Positions 7,755 to 16,166 of a DNA stretch of 64,000 nt are shown one piece after another. Source of the stretch: Bradyrhizobium sp. WSM3983 (lineage in GTDB: Bacteria > Pseudomonadota > Alphaproteobacteria > Rhizobiales > Xanthobacteraceae). The translations under genes were made by a program, and so were the position numbers. The stretch lies in NCBI RefSeq assembly GCF_000473045.1, contig NZ_AXAY01000008.1, forward strand, positions 62,001-126,000, given 5' to 3'. Under the pieces are notes generated by a model. It saw only the letters and a program-made list of their open reading frames with translations. It was not told the origin of the DNA and searched no databases. Numbering within the stretch: position 1 is the stretch's first letter; every line of letters starts with the position of its first letter.

Positions 7755-9257
7755 TCACCCGTAAACAAACGCCTGGTCATCCAGATCCGTCTTCGGGATC
7801 TCGTCTTTCTCGGTCCAGTAATCCTGGCTGTGCTGCCATTCCGGCTTGTCGCCGCGCTTGGGCAGCAGGTCCATGTTGCGCAGGATGTAGCCGGGGTTGA
7901 AGTTTTCCGGATCGATCCAGGGCAGGATCGGCATGTTGTGGTCTTCGGCGCGCAAGCTTACCTCGACCTTCTTGCTGCCCTTCGCCTTCATGTGGCCGAG
8001 CAGCCGGCAGACAAAGTCCGCAACGAGATCCACACGCAGCGTCCAGCTCGCACGGAAATAGCCGAACACCCAGACCATGTTCGGCACGCCCGTGAACATC
8101 ATGCCGCGATAGGTGACGGTGTCGCCGAAGGCGAGCGGCTTGCCATCGATCTCGAAGGCGATGTCGCCGAGCGCCGAGAGATTGAAACCGGTCGCGGTGA
8201 CAATAACGTCGGCCTCCAGCAGCGTGCCGGATTTGAGCTGGATACCGTTATCGACGAAGCACTCGATCTCGTCGGTCACCACGGACGCCTTGCCGTTGGC
8301 GATGCCCTTGAACAAATCGGCATCGGGCACGAAGGCGATGCGCTGGCGCCACGGCCGATAGCTTGGCGTGAAATGCGTCTCGACGTCGTAGTCCGGACCG
8401 AGCACCGCGCTGATCTGGCCGATCAGTTCCTTCTTCACCTGTTCCGGCTTGGACAGGCAGAGCCTTGTGAACGCATCCTGCTCGAACAGGATCTTGCGGC
8501 GAACGATCTCGTGGATCCAGGCCTCGTCGACCTGGAGCCGGCGCAGTTCCTCCGCGATCTCGATGGCGTTGCGCCCCAGGCGGAAATAGGTCGGCGAGCG
8601 CTGCAGCATGGTGACATGCGCGCACTGGTCCGCGATATTCGGCACCAATGTCGCGGCAGTCGCGCCCGAGCCGATCACGACGACCTTCTTGGCCTTGAGA
8701 TCAATATCGTCAGGCCAGGTCTGCGGATGGACGATGCTGCCCTGGAAGCGATCCATACCCTTCCATTCCGGCGTGTAGCCTTCGGAATGGCGATAATAGC
8801 CCTGGCACATCCAGAGGAAGTTCGCCGTGAAGGTCTTTGCCTCGCCGGTGTCCGTCGTCACCGCCTCGATGGTCCAGAGATTCTGCTCGCTCGACCAGCT
8901 CGCCGAATTGATCTTGTGCTTGTAGCGGATGTGACGGGCGATATCGTTGTCGTCGATCACCTCGTTCATGTAGGCGAGGATTTCGTCCGCGGTCGCGATC
9001 GGCGGCCCGACCCAGGGCTTGAAACTATAGCCGAAGGTATGGAGGTCGCTATCCGAGCGGATGCCGGGATAGCGATGCGTGCTCCAGGTACCGCCGAACG
9101 TCGCCTGCGTTTCCAGGATGACGTAGCTCATGCCCGGCAGCTGCTTTGTGACGTGATAAGCGCTGCCGATGCCGGAGATGCCGGCGCCGACGATCAACAG
9201 ATCAAAATGCTCTGAAGCCTGCTTTGTGGTGGCGTGACTGCGAACAGCGACATTCAT
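7755..9257 (-). CDS. Flavin-containing Baeyer-Villiger-type monooxygenase
   Basis: About 500 residues; NAD(P)H/FAD-dependent cytosolic oxygenase likely to insert oxygen into a ketone or oxidise a heteroatom. It has an N-terminal FAD-binding GxGxxG (VGAGISGIG), the type I Baeyer-Villiger fingerprint FxGxxxHxxxW (FQGSIVHPQTW), then a second dinucleotide motif VIGSGATAATL. The substrate cannot be read from sequence. I chose the ATG at 9257 (MNVAVRSHATTKQ); a frame to 9323 adds 22 atypical residues. It stands alone on the minus strand, convergent with the response regulator. An FNR/FixK-like box lies about 100 bp upstream. Confidence 0.87.
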   Translation of the reverse strand: MNVAVRSHATTKQASEHFDLLIVGAGISGIGSAYHVTKQLPGMSYVILETQATFGGTWSTHRYPGIRSDSDLHTFGYSFKPWVGPPIATADEILAYMNEVIDDNDIARHIRYKHKINSASWSSEQNLWTIEAVTTDTGEAKTFTANFLWMCQGYYRHSEGYTPEWKGMDRFQGSIVHPQTWPDDIDLKAKKVVVIGSGATAATLVPNIADQCAHVTMLQRSPTYFRLGRNAIEIAEELRRLQVDEAWIHEIVRRKILFEQDAFTRLCLSKPEQVKKELIGQISAVLGPDYDVETHFTPSYRPWRQRIAFVPDADLFKGIANGKASVVTDEIECFVDNGIQLKSGTLLEADVIVTATGFNLSALGDIAFEIDGKPLAFGDTVTYRGMMFTGVPNMVWVFGYFRASWTLRVDLVADFVCRLLGHMKAKGSKKVEVSLRAEDHNMPILPWIDPENFNPGYILRNMDLLPKRGDKPEWQHSQDYWTEKDEIPKTDLDDQAFVYG

Positions 9258-9350
9258 TGTTGCTTCTATGCCTTGTCTTTTCAGGTCGCCTTGATGGCGA
9301 CGCGTTTCCTCCGCGACGGGCACGGTCTCCCATCGCGCTTCCTCTGCAAA

Positions 9351-9364
9351 ATGACATAGATCAA
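9351..9364 (-). promoter_or_regulatory. Weak FNR/FixK-like box upstream of the monooxygenase
   Basis: On the minus strand the sequence is TTGATCTATGTCAT, one base from the TTGA-N6-TCAA pattern of Crp/Fnr-type oxygen regulators. It is about 95 bp upstream of the monooxygenase start and just beyond the protease stop. Only one half-site is perfect, so chance is a real possibility. Confidence 0.25.
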
Positions 9365-9376
9365 GTCGCGATCAAA

Positions 9377-10135
9377 CTACAACGCCGCGCCCCAGCTCCG
9401 CGCCGTCTGCAAGATCCAGTCGCGATAGAGCGTCAGCGGCGTGACTCCGGTCAATCCGCCGCAGCCGGCAGCGCCATTTGGTCCCGTCGACCAGCTGATG
9501 ACGCCGACAAGCACGGCGCCGTTGGGCTTGTCCTCGAACACCGGGCCGCCGGAATCACCGGTGCAGGCGCCGATTCCGTCGCGAACACCGTTGGTTACGG
9601 GGTCGACCAGACGGATCTGGAACGTGCCGGGCTGGCCCGTGGCGACGAGCGCAGCAACCCGCGTCGCGCCACCACTCTTGCCATCGCCGCGCACGGTGAC
9701 GCCGATGCCGGCGATGGTGAAGCGGCTGCCGACCTGGATTGGAATATTCGGTGCGCCGACCGGCACCGTCAATTTTCCCTTCAGTGGAATTTCCAGTTGC
9801 AGCAATGCCACGTCAGCGGTGGCACGATGCGCTTGCATCATCTGCATATTGAAGCTGGGATGGATCGCGACAGTACGCACATTCAGCAATTGCGGCGCAC
9901 CGTCGGCACCGCGATCGACGATCTTGTAGTCGGCGCCGGGCTGCACGCAGTGCGCGACCGTCAAGACCAGTTTGGGAGCAATCAAGCTGCCGGTGCAGAA
10001 ATTGCCGCGCGAGCCGACGATGGTGACGACCGCGCGCGCGACGCCATCCGACTGCGGCGTGCCGCCGCCGACGATGGCATAAGCGGGCGTGGCGAGCAGC
10101 AGCGCGGATACGATCAGAGTTGCAAGCTTCTTCAT
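9377..10135 (-). CDS. Secreted trypsin-like serine protease (S1 family)
   Basis: 252 residues from the ATG at 10135. A Sec signal peptide, MKKLATLIVSALLLATPAYA, is directly followed by IVGGG, the classic N-terminus of an activated chymotrypsin-fold protease. The catalytic triad is visible: H62 in TVAHC, D108 in ADVALLQL, S195 in GDSGGP; cysteines C63 and C191 flank two of these sites as in the family. Probably periplasmic or extracellular. Longer in-frame starts up to 10297 would place the signal peptide internally, so I rejected them. Divergent from the HAD gene across 110 bp with no recognised operator. Confidence 0.92.
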   Translation of the reverse strand: MKKLATLIVSALLLATPAYAIVGGGTPQSDGVARAVVTIVGSRGNFCTGSLIAPKLVLTVAHCVQPGADYKIVDRGADGAPQLLNVRTVAIHPSFNMQMMQAHRATADVALLQLEIPLKGKLTVPVGAPNIPIQVGSRFTIAGIGVTVRGDGKSGGATRVAALVATGQPGTFQIRLVDPVTNGVRDGIGACTGDSGGPVFEDKPNGAVLVGVISWSTGPNGAAGCGGLTGVTPLTLYRDWILQTARSWGAAL

Positions 10136-10245
10136 GGGAACACGCTCGGGCGTCGGCATCGATGGTGATGCGCGATTGCTTCGGACTGGCCCTTGCCGAT
10201 AGCGCATGCTAGCCCTCTTGGAAAGTAATTGACGAGGGCAGGATA

Positions 10246-10881
10246 GTGGCGATCGAGGCTGTGATCTTTGATTTTGGCGGCGTGTTGACGAGCTCACCGT
10301 TCGAGGCGTTTTCGCGGTTCGAGACCGAGCGCGGCCTGCCGACCGACATCATCCGGCGCACGAACGCTGCCAATCATCTGGAAAACGCCTGGGCCAGGTT
10401 CGAGCGCGCCGAGGTCGATATCGAGACCTTCGATCATTTATTCGCGGATGAATCACTCGCACTCGGCGCCGAGGTGCGCGGACGCGACGTGCTACCATTG
10501 CTGCAGGGCGATCTGCGCCCCGAGATGGTCGAGGCCCTGAAGCGCATCAAGGCGCAATTCAAGACCGGCTGCATCACCAACAATTTGCCGGCCAACGCCA
10601 TCGGCAGCATGACCGGGCGCTCGCTCTACGTCGCCGAGGTGATGGTGCTGTTCGACCACGTCATCGAATCCGCCAAGATCGGCCTGCGCAAGCCGGACCC
10701 ACGCATTTACCAGCTGATGGTCGAGACGCTGAAGGTCGATCCGAAGAATTGCGTTTATCTCGACGACCTCGGCGTCAATCTGAAGCCCGCGCGCGAAATG
10801 GGCATGAACACGATCAAGGTCACGAGTAGCGCGCAGGCGATCGCCGAGCTCGCGGCGGCGACGGGGCTGAAGCTCGGGTAG
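10246..10881 (+). CDS. HAD-superfamily hydrolase
   Basis: 211 residues, GTG start at 10246 behind GAGGGCAGGA. The core is a HAD subfamily IA fold: nucleophile motif FDFGGVL near residue 8, motif III within KIGLRKPDPRIYQL, and the acidic pair in VYLDDLGVNLKPA. The DFGGVL form (Gly where many phosphatases have the second Asp) resembles the epoxide-hydrolase N-terminal/ACAD10-like branch, so a small phosphorylated or halogenated substrate is possible but not assigned. Single gene between the divergent protease and a palindromic repeat. Confidence 0.85.
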   Translation: MAIEAVIFDFGGVLTSSPFEAFSRFETERGLPTDIIRRTNAANHLENAWARFERAEVDIETFDHLFADESLALGAEVRGRDVLPLLQGDLRPEMVEALKRIKAQFKTGCITNNLPANAIGSMTGRSLYVAEVMVLFDHVIESAKIGLRKPDPRIYQLMVETLKVDPKNCVYLDDLGVNLKPAREMGMNTIKVTSSAQAIAELAAATGLKLG

Positions 10882-10897
10882 GCCGATTCGACAGGCT

Positions 10898-10990
10898 GTA
10901 GGGTGGGCAAAGCGAAGCGTGCCCACCAAAGCTCGCGCTTCGCGGAATGAAGATGGTGGGCACGGCGCGATGCGCCTTTGCCCACTCTAC
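10898..10990. repeat. Palindromic intergenic repeat, type B copy 1
   Basis: Ends GTAGGGTGGGCAAAG and CTTTGCCCACTCTAC are near-perfect inverted arms around a GC-rich core. It occupies the gap between the convergent HAD and mtnA genes. Related copies: 21058-21122 and 48156-48244. Confidence 0.85.
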
Positions 10991-11000
10991 GAGAATAGAA

Positions 11001-12110
11001 CTACTCTGCGGCAGCGGCGATCCGTTCGGGAAATGCCGCGGCGAGCGAAGCGCGGTCGGGCTTCAACACGCCGCGCTCGGTGATGAGGCCGGTGACGAGA
11101 CGCGCCGGGGTTACGTCGAACGCGTAATTCGCGACCGGGGAGCCCTCCGGCACGATGCGCACCGTTTCCAATCGTCCATCGTCAGTACGGCCGGTCATGT
11201 CGGTGACCTCAGTGCCGCTGCGCTGCTCGATCGGAATATCGCGAATGCCGTCATTGACGGCAAAATCGATCGTCGGCGACGGCAACGCGACGTAGAACGG
11301 CACGTTGTTGTCATGCGCCGCGAGCGCCTTCAGATAGGTCCCTATCTTGTTGCAGACGTCGCCATTGGCGGCGACGCGGTCGGTACCGACGATGGCGAGA
11401 TCGACCATGCCATGCTGCATCAGATGCCCGCCGGTATTATCGGGGATCACGGTGTGTGGCACGCCATGGTGACCGAGCTCCCAGGCGGTGAGCGAGGCGC
11501 CCTGATTGCGCGGGCGGGTCTCGTCGACCCAGACGTGGACCTTGATGCCGCGCTCATGCGCGAGATAGATCGGCGCAGTCGCGGTGCCCCAGTCGACGGT
11601 GGCGAGCCAGCCGGCGTTGCAATGGGTCAGCACGTTGACCGTCTCGCCCGGCTTCTTCTTCGCAACGATCGTCTCGATCAGTGCAAAACCGTTGGCGGCG
11701 ATGGCGCGGTTGATCTCGACGTCCTGCTCGGCGATCTCGTCGGCGCGGGCGTAGGCTGCTTCCGCACGTTCGACCGGATCGATCGGAGCGAGCGTCGCGC
11801 GCATCTCGTCCAGCGCCCACTTCAGATTGATCGCGGTAGGCCGCGCCACGACCAGCGTCTCGTAGGCGCGCTTGAGGCCCGCATCAGAGGCATCCTCGCG
11901 CATCGCAAGCGCCATGCCGTAAGCCGCCGTCGCTCCGATCAGCGGCGCGCCGCGCACCAGCATGTCGCGGATCGCGACCGCCGCGTCCTCGCACGAGGTC
12001 AGCTTTGCAATGATGAACTCATGCGGCAGCCGGCGCTGGTCGATCGCGCCGACCGACCAGCCGTCGCGCTCGCGCCAGATGCTGCGGAAATGCTTGCCGT
12101 CGACCTTCAT
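11001..12110 (-). CDS. mtnA: S-methyl-5-thioribose-1-phosphate isomerase
   Basis: 369 residues, the normal length. It converts methylthioribose-1-phosphate to methylthioribulose-1-phosphate in recycling of the methionine by-product MTA. Family features include [18 protein letters not shown], the catalytic Cys in [11 protein letters not shown] and the catalytic Asp in [21 protein letters not shown] start at 12110. It lies 18 bp downstream of mtnP on the same strand and is almost certainly co-transcribed. No other mtn genes (mtnB, C, D, K) are adjacent. Confidence 0.96.
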   Translation of the reverse strand: MKVDGKHFRSIWRERDGWSVGAIDQRRLPHEFIIAKLTSCEDAAVAIRDMLVRGAPLIGATAAYGMALAMREDASDAGLKRAYETLVVARPTAINLKWALDEMRATLAPIDPVERAEAAYARADEIAEQDVEINRAIAANGFALIETIVAKKKPGETVNVLTHCNAGWLATVDWGTATAPIYLAHERGIKVHVWVDETRPRNQGASLTAWELGHHGVPHTVIPDNTGGHLMQHGMVDLAIVGTDRVAANGDVCNKIGTYLKALAAHDNNVPFYVALPSPTIDFAVNDGIRDIPIEQRSGTEVTDMTGRTDDGRLETVRIVPEGSPVANYAFDVTPARLVTGLITERGVLKPDRASLAAAFPERIAAAAE

Positions 12111-12128
12111 GGCAATCTGCCTTTCGTC

Positions 12129-13004
12129 TCAACCGCGCAGGATGCGCCCGGCCACCGCATCGAGTTTCTTCAGAAGCTCGGGATCGCGCGCCTCGGGCGC
12201 GGTGATCAGTGCGGTGTCGAGCGCACGATCCGAGCCGATCGGGCACGGTTCATGCTCACGCGGAAAATCCTTGGCCAGTCGCGCCACCAGCGCCTTGGCC
12301 TTGTCGGCGTTGGACGTCAGCACGCGGATGATATCCTGCACGGTGACGGCGTCGTGGTCGGGGTGCCAGCAGTCGAAGTCCGTCACCATCGCGACCGTCG
12401 CGTAGCACATCTCGGCCTCGCGGGCGAGCTTCGCCTCGGGCATGTTGGTCATGCCGATCACGGAATAGCCCAGCGTCTTGTAGGTCATGCTCTCCGCATA
12501 AGTGGAGAATTGTGGCCCCTCCATGCAGACATAGGTGCCGCCGCGCGCAATCGCGATGCCCTCGGCCTCGGCAGCTGAGGCCAAGTGAATCCGCAGCCGC
12601 GGCGAGACCGGATGCGCCATCGACACATGCGCGACGCAGCCATGGCCGAAAAACGAGCTCTCGCGCTTGTGGGTGCGATCGACGAACTGGTCGACGAGAA
12701 CGAAGGTGCCGGGCGGCATCTCTTCCTTGAAGGAACCGCAAGCCGACAGCGAGATCAGGTCGGTGACGCCGGCCCGCTTCAGCACGTCGATATTGGCGCG
12801 GTAGTTGATGTCGGAGGGTGACAGGCGGTGGCCCTTGTCATGGCGCGGCAGGAACACGATCGGCAGGCCTGCGATGGTGCCACGTCGTACCGGCGCCGAC
12901 GACTCGCCCCAGGGGCTCTTGATCACCTCTTCATGCGCGCCCTCGAGTCCCGGCAAATCGTAGATGCCGGAGCCGCCGATGATGCCCAATACCGCCTGCG
13001 TCAT
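12129..13004 (-). CDS. mtnP: S-methyl-5'-thioadenosine phosphorylase
   Basis: 291 residues. Phosphorolytic cleavage of methylthioadenosine to adenine and methylthioribose-1-phosphate, the substrate of the next gene. The N-terminus LGIIGGSGIYDLPGLE, PRHDKGHRLSPSDINYRANI, and CMEGPQFSTYAES with GMTNMPEAKLAREAEMCYA are diagnostic for the MTA/purine phosphorylase family; GMTNMPEA favours MTA over purine nucleoside phosphorylase. ATG start at 13004. First gene of the two-gene mtnPA unit. Confidence 0.96.
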   Translation of the reverse strand: MTQAVLGIIGGSGIYDLPGLEGAHEEVIKSPWGESSAPVRRGTIAGLPIVFLPRHDKGHRLSPSDINYRANIDVLKRAGVTDLISLSACGSFKEEMPPGTFVLVDQFVDRTHKRESSFFGHGCVAHVSMAHPVSPRLRIHLASAAEAEGIAIARGGTYVCMEGPQFSTYAESMTYKTLGYSVIGMTNMPEAKLAREAEMCYATVAMVTDFDCWHPDHDAVTVQDIIRVLTSNADKAKALVARLAKDFPREHEPCPIGSDRALDTALITAPEARDPELLKKLDAVAGRILRG

Positions 13005-13125
13005 GCCTGCTCCACCCCATTCGCGACCTGCGACATGTTTAAGCTATGCCAGTTTTGCGGCGGTTTTGGAACGGGGTTGGGGGGTGGTGGCGGGGCGGCG
13101 CAAGGCGCGCGTCACACTCTCCGAT

Positions 13126-13252
13126 GTCGTCCCGGCGAAGGCCGGGACCCATAACCCCAGACAGGAGTTTGGCGAAAGTTCGTCGTTCGGTACTACGACC
13201 ACCCGCAATCGATAGATTCCGCGGTATGGGTCCCGGCCTTCGCCGGGACGAC
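13126..13252. repeat. Palindromic intergenic repeat, type A copy 2
   Basis: Arms GTCGTCCCGGCGAAGG... and ...CCTTCGCCGGGACGAC. Its core, including TTTGGCGAAAGTTCGTCG and GATAGATTCCGCGG, is close to copy 1 in the same orientation. It lies between the mtnP start and the carrier-protein stop, so here it sits upstream of mtnP. Confidence 0.9.
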
Positions 13253-13262
13253 GATAGCTTGG

Positions 13263-13535
13263 TTACGCCGCGGTCGCCGGCTGCAGCTGGGTCGCGACCA
13301 TCCGTTCCAGCGTTTCGACCGACTGGAAATTCTCCGGCGTGATCTCGGTTTGCGGAATGGTGAAGTCGAACTCGGCTTCGACGCCCAGCATCAGATTGAC
13401 CATGTCCATCGAGGTCAGGCCGGCATCGACGAGTTTCGTCGACGGGGTGACATCGGAGGCGAGCGAGTTCTGCGCGAGGATGCCCTTCACCAGCTTGGTG
13501 ATGCGATTGCGCAAATCGGTATCGAAGGCCTGCAT
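13263..13535 (-). CDS. Stand-alone acyl/aminoacyl carrier protein
   Basis: 90 residues, one phosphopantetheine-binding domain. The attachment serine is S42 in LVDAGLTSMDMVNLML, in place of the DSL of fatty-acid ACP. A PQTEITPENFQSVETLERMV helix follows. ATG start at 13535; a TTG six bases upstream is possible. It is divergent from a flavoprotein, aa:CP ligase and GNAT gene set, so it is the likely cognate partner of the ligase rather than a fatty-acid ACP. The T-S-M motif differs from AcpP and matches carrier proteins paired with aa:CP ligases (family knowledge from memory). Confidence 0.9.
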   Translation of the reverse strand: MQAFDTDLRNRITKLVKGILAQNSLASDVTPSTKLVDAGLTSMDMVNLMLGVEAEFDFTIPQTEITPENFQSVETLERMVATQLQPATAA

Positions 13536-13891
13536 CGGCAAATTCCCGTCTGTCTATAAAAGGTCGGCCGGTTGCCGGGTACGATGGGCACGATGGGCCG
13601 ATCCCGCAATGGGCGTCACCATTACTTCGCGTTTCTTAGTAAACGATGACTCAGATTGTCTGGAATTCGGGGTTCTTCCAGAACCCTAACGCGGTCGCGG
13701 AAATTCGCACCATGCGAACAACCGGCCCTTAACTGTTCGTCCGGAATTCGAGTTCGTTTACCCTCTATTTCATCGACGAATTTGAATTAAATCCGTAGCC
13801 TCATCTCACAAGCAAGGATGGTCGGAGGGTCGCTGCACGGCATCGCAAATGATGCCGGCGATCTTGAACGACAAACCGGAGGCGGACGAGC
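13536..13891. other. Divergent control region, carrier protein / flavoprotein
   Basis: 356 bp without a gene, more AT-rich than the surroundings. It holds a perfect small hairpin GGGTTCT-TCC-AGAACCC (13670-13686) and several GAATTC/GAATT-rich stretches (13661-13790). It must contain both divergent promoters; I cannot place -35/-10 boxes with confidence. Confidence 0.6.
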
Positions 13892-15109
13892 ATGAACGTG
13901 CGTGAAGCGGTTCTCACTGTCGACGAGACGCAACCGAGCCTTCTCGAGCACGGCCCCTCTTTGATCGAGCGCGCAACGCGCACCGCCAGCGTGGCTGCGG
14001 CCGACGCCGACGGCGTCGATCGCGACGCCCGCTTTCCTCACAAGGCCTTCGACGCCGCGCGCGACCAAAAGCTGCTCGGCGTCATGATCCCGGTCGAGTT
14101 CGGCGGCTTCGGTGCCTCGATCTACGACGTCACCGACATCTGCTACACGCTCGGGCGCGCCTGCGCTTCGACTGCGATGATCTACGCGATGCACCAGACC
14201 AAGGTCGCCTGCGTTATCCGGCATGGCCACGGCATTCCCTGGATGGAAACCATGATGCGCCGGGTCGCCCGCGACCAGTGGCTGCTCGCCTCCTCCACCA
14301 CCGAAGGCCAGAACGGCGGTAACATCCGCGCCAGCGCGGCCGCGGTCGACCACGCCGGCGACACCGTCTCGCTGGTGCGCGACGCCACCGTGATCTCCTA
14401 CGGCGCCCAAGCCGACGGTCTCGTCACCATCGCCCGCCGCGCCACCGAGGCCGCTGCTTCCGACCAGGTGCTGCTGGCGCTCGCCAAGGACGATTATTCG
14501 CTGAAGCAGACGCAGGGCTGGGAAACGCTCGGCATGCGCGGCACCTGCTCGACCGGCTTCGAGCTGAAGGTCGATTGCCCCGCCGACCGTGTCTTCCCGG
14601 AAGCCTATGACAAGATCCACGCCCAGACCATGACGCCGTTTGCGCATCTGTGCTGGTCGTCGACTTGGGCCGGCATTGCCGCTGCCTCTGTCACGCGCGC
14701 GCAGGCTTTCGTCCGCAAGGCGGCCCGCACCTCCGGCGGTCAGATGCCGCCGGCGGCCGCACACTTCACCGCCGCGAAAATGTCGCTGGCAAAGCTCCGC
14801 GCGCTGATTGCCGCCAATCTCGACGGCTTTGCCCGCGCCGAGCATGACGAGCGCGCGCTCGGCTCGCTCGACTTCCAGTCCTCGATCACGCTGTTGAAGG
14901 TACAGGCCTCCGAGCTCGCGGTCGAGACCGTGATGCATGCGATGCGCACCGCGGGTCTGTCCGGCTACCGCAACGACGGCGAGTTTACGATGGGCCGCCA
15001 TCTGCGCGACGTGCTGTCGTCGCCGATCATGATCAACAACGACCGCATCCTTGCGAACGCCGCGACCTCGACCCTGATGAGCGGCGTGCCGACGAGCCTT
15101 CGTGACTAA
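13892..15109 (+). CDS. Acyl-CoA-dehydrogenase-like flavoprotein
   Basis: 405 residues with the three-part acyl-CoA dehydrogenase fold: helical N-terminus with VEFGGFGASIYDVTD, middle beta domain with SSTTEGQNGGNIRASAA, helical C-terminus. Where typical dehydrogenases have the catalytic YEGTNEI near the C-terminus, this one reads SSPIMINNDRIL, so the usual base is not visible. ATG at 13892 follows CGGAGG. It heads a three-gene unit (flavoprotein, aa:CP ligase at +40 bp, GNAT at +36 bp), divergent from the carrier protein. Oxidation of a carrier-bound aminoacyl thioester is a plausible role, by analogy with prolyl-carrier dehydrogenases of antibiotic pathways (inference); a flavin monooxygenase activity is the alternative. 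Confidence 0.82.
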   Translation: MNVREAVLTVDETQPSLLEHGPSLIERATRTASVAAADADGVDRDARFPHKAFDAARDQKLLGVMIPVEFGGFGASIYDVTDICYTLGRACASTAMIYAMHQTKVACVIRHGHGIPWMETMMRRVARDQWLLASSTTEGQNGGNIRASAAAVDHAGDTVSLVRDATVISYGAQADGLVTIARRATEAAASDQVLLALAKDDYSLKQTQGWETLGMRGTCSTGFELKVDCPADRVFPEAYDKIHAQTMTPFAHLCWSSTWAGIAAASVTRAQAFVRKAARTSGGQMPPAAAHFTAAKMSLAKLRALIAANLDGFARAEHDERALGSLDFQSSITLLKVQASELAVETVMHAMRTAGLSGYRNDGEFTMGRHLRDVLSSPIMINNDRILANAATSTLMSGVPTSLRD

Positions 15110-15149
15110 AAACAAACAACAACATTTTCAGATAGCAGGACATCGAGCC

Positions 15150-16130
15150 ATGAACATTGCCGTCCTCCCCGTTTCGACCGAGACCGCGCCGCAGATCGCA
15201 GATCCGCTCGATCATCTCGCTAACAAGCTGTTCCACCCGATGGGTTCGGACGGCGTCTATGCACGCACCGCGCTCTATGAAGGTGTCGTCGAGAAGCTCG
15301 CCGCGCTGATCACCAGCAATCGCGAAGCCGGCACCGAGGTGATGCGCTTCCCGCCGGTGATGAGCCGCGCCCAGCTGGAAAAGTCCGGTTACCTCAAGAG
15401 CTTTCCGAACCTGCTCGGCTGCGTCTGCGGCCTGCACGGCACCGAGCGCGAGATCAACGCCGCGGTGAGCCGCTTCGATGCCGGCGGCGACTGGACCTCG
15501 TCGCTGTCGCCGGCCGATCTCGTTCTGTCGCCCGCGGCCTGCTATCCCGTCTATCCGATCGCGGCGAGCCGCGGCCAGCTGCCGAGGGGCGGCCTGCGCT
15601 TCGACGTCGCCGCCGACTGCTTCCGTCGCGAGCCATCCAGGCATCTCGACCGGCTGCAATCGTTCCGGATGCGTGAATATGTCTGCATCGGCACGCCCGA
15701 TGACGTCGCCGATTTCCGCGAGCGCTGGATGGTGCGCGCGCAGGCGATCGCGACCGACCTCGGCCTGACCTTCCGCGTCGACTATGCCAGCGACCCCTTC
15801 TTCGGCCGCGTCGGCCAGATGAAGGCAGTGAGCCAGAAGCAGCAGCAGCTCAAATTCGAGCTCCTGATCCCGCTGCGCTCGGAAGAACAGCCGACCGCCT
15901 GCATGAGCTTCAACTATCACCGCGAGCATTTCGGAACGACCTGGGGCATCCAGGACGCCAATGGCGAACCGGCCCATACCGGCTGCGTCGCCTTCGGCAT
16001 GGACCGGCTTGCCGTCGCGATGTTCCACACCCACGGTACTGACCTTTCCACCTGGCCCGCCAATGTGCGGGACCTTCTGGGCATGCAGCTGCAAGTCGCG
16101 GCCGATGCCCATGGCGAAGGCTGGCGCTAA
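15150..16130 (+). CDS. Amino acid:[carrier-protein] ligase (class II aaRS-like)
   Basis: 326 residues related to the catalytic core of atypical seryl-tRNA synthetase but lacking the tRNA-binding arm. It adenylates a small amino acid and transfers it to the phosphopantetheine of a carrier protein. C131, E176 and C279 fall exactly at the zinc-ligand positions I recall for B. japonicum Gly:CP ligase 1, and the length is identical. Class II motif 2 is visible in DCFRREPSRHLDRLQSFRMR and motif 3 in GCVAFGMDRLAVAMF. ATG at 15150; an in-frame extension to 15102 would overlap the flavoprotein. Glycine (or alanine) is the expected substrate from the family. The carrier at 13263 is the probable acceptor. 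Confidence 0.95.
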   Translation: MNIAVLPVSTETAPQIADPLDHLANKLFHPMGSDGVYARTALYEGVVEKLAALITSNREAGTEVMRFPPVMSRAQLEKSGYLKSFPNLLGCVCGLHGTEREINAAVSRFDAGGDWTSSLSPADLVLSPAACYPVYPIAASRGQLPRGGLRFDVAADCFRREPSRHLDRLQSFRMREYVCIGTPDDVADFRERWMVRAQAIATDLGLTFRVDYASDPFFGRVGQMKAVSQKQQQLKFELLIPLRSEEQPTACMSFNYHREHFGTTWGIQDANGEPAHTGCVAFGMDRLAVAMFHTHGTDLSTWPANVRDLLGMQLQVAADAHGEGWR

Positions 16131-16166
16131 GGTAAGAGGCCGACCATTACCACGGGTAAGACGAGC

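Noticed and set aside
10947..12578. 543-codon frame antisense to mtnA and mtnP
   Set aside because: Both minus-strand genes have diagnostic motifs; the plus-strand product has none and begins in a repeat.
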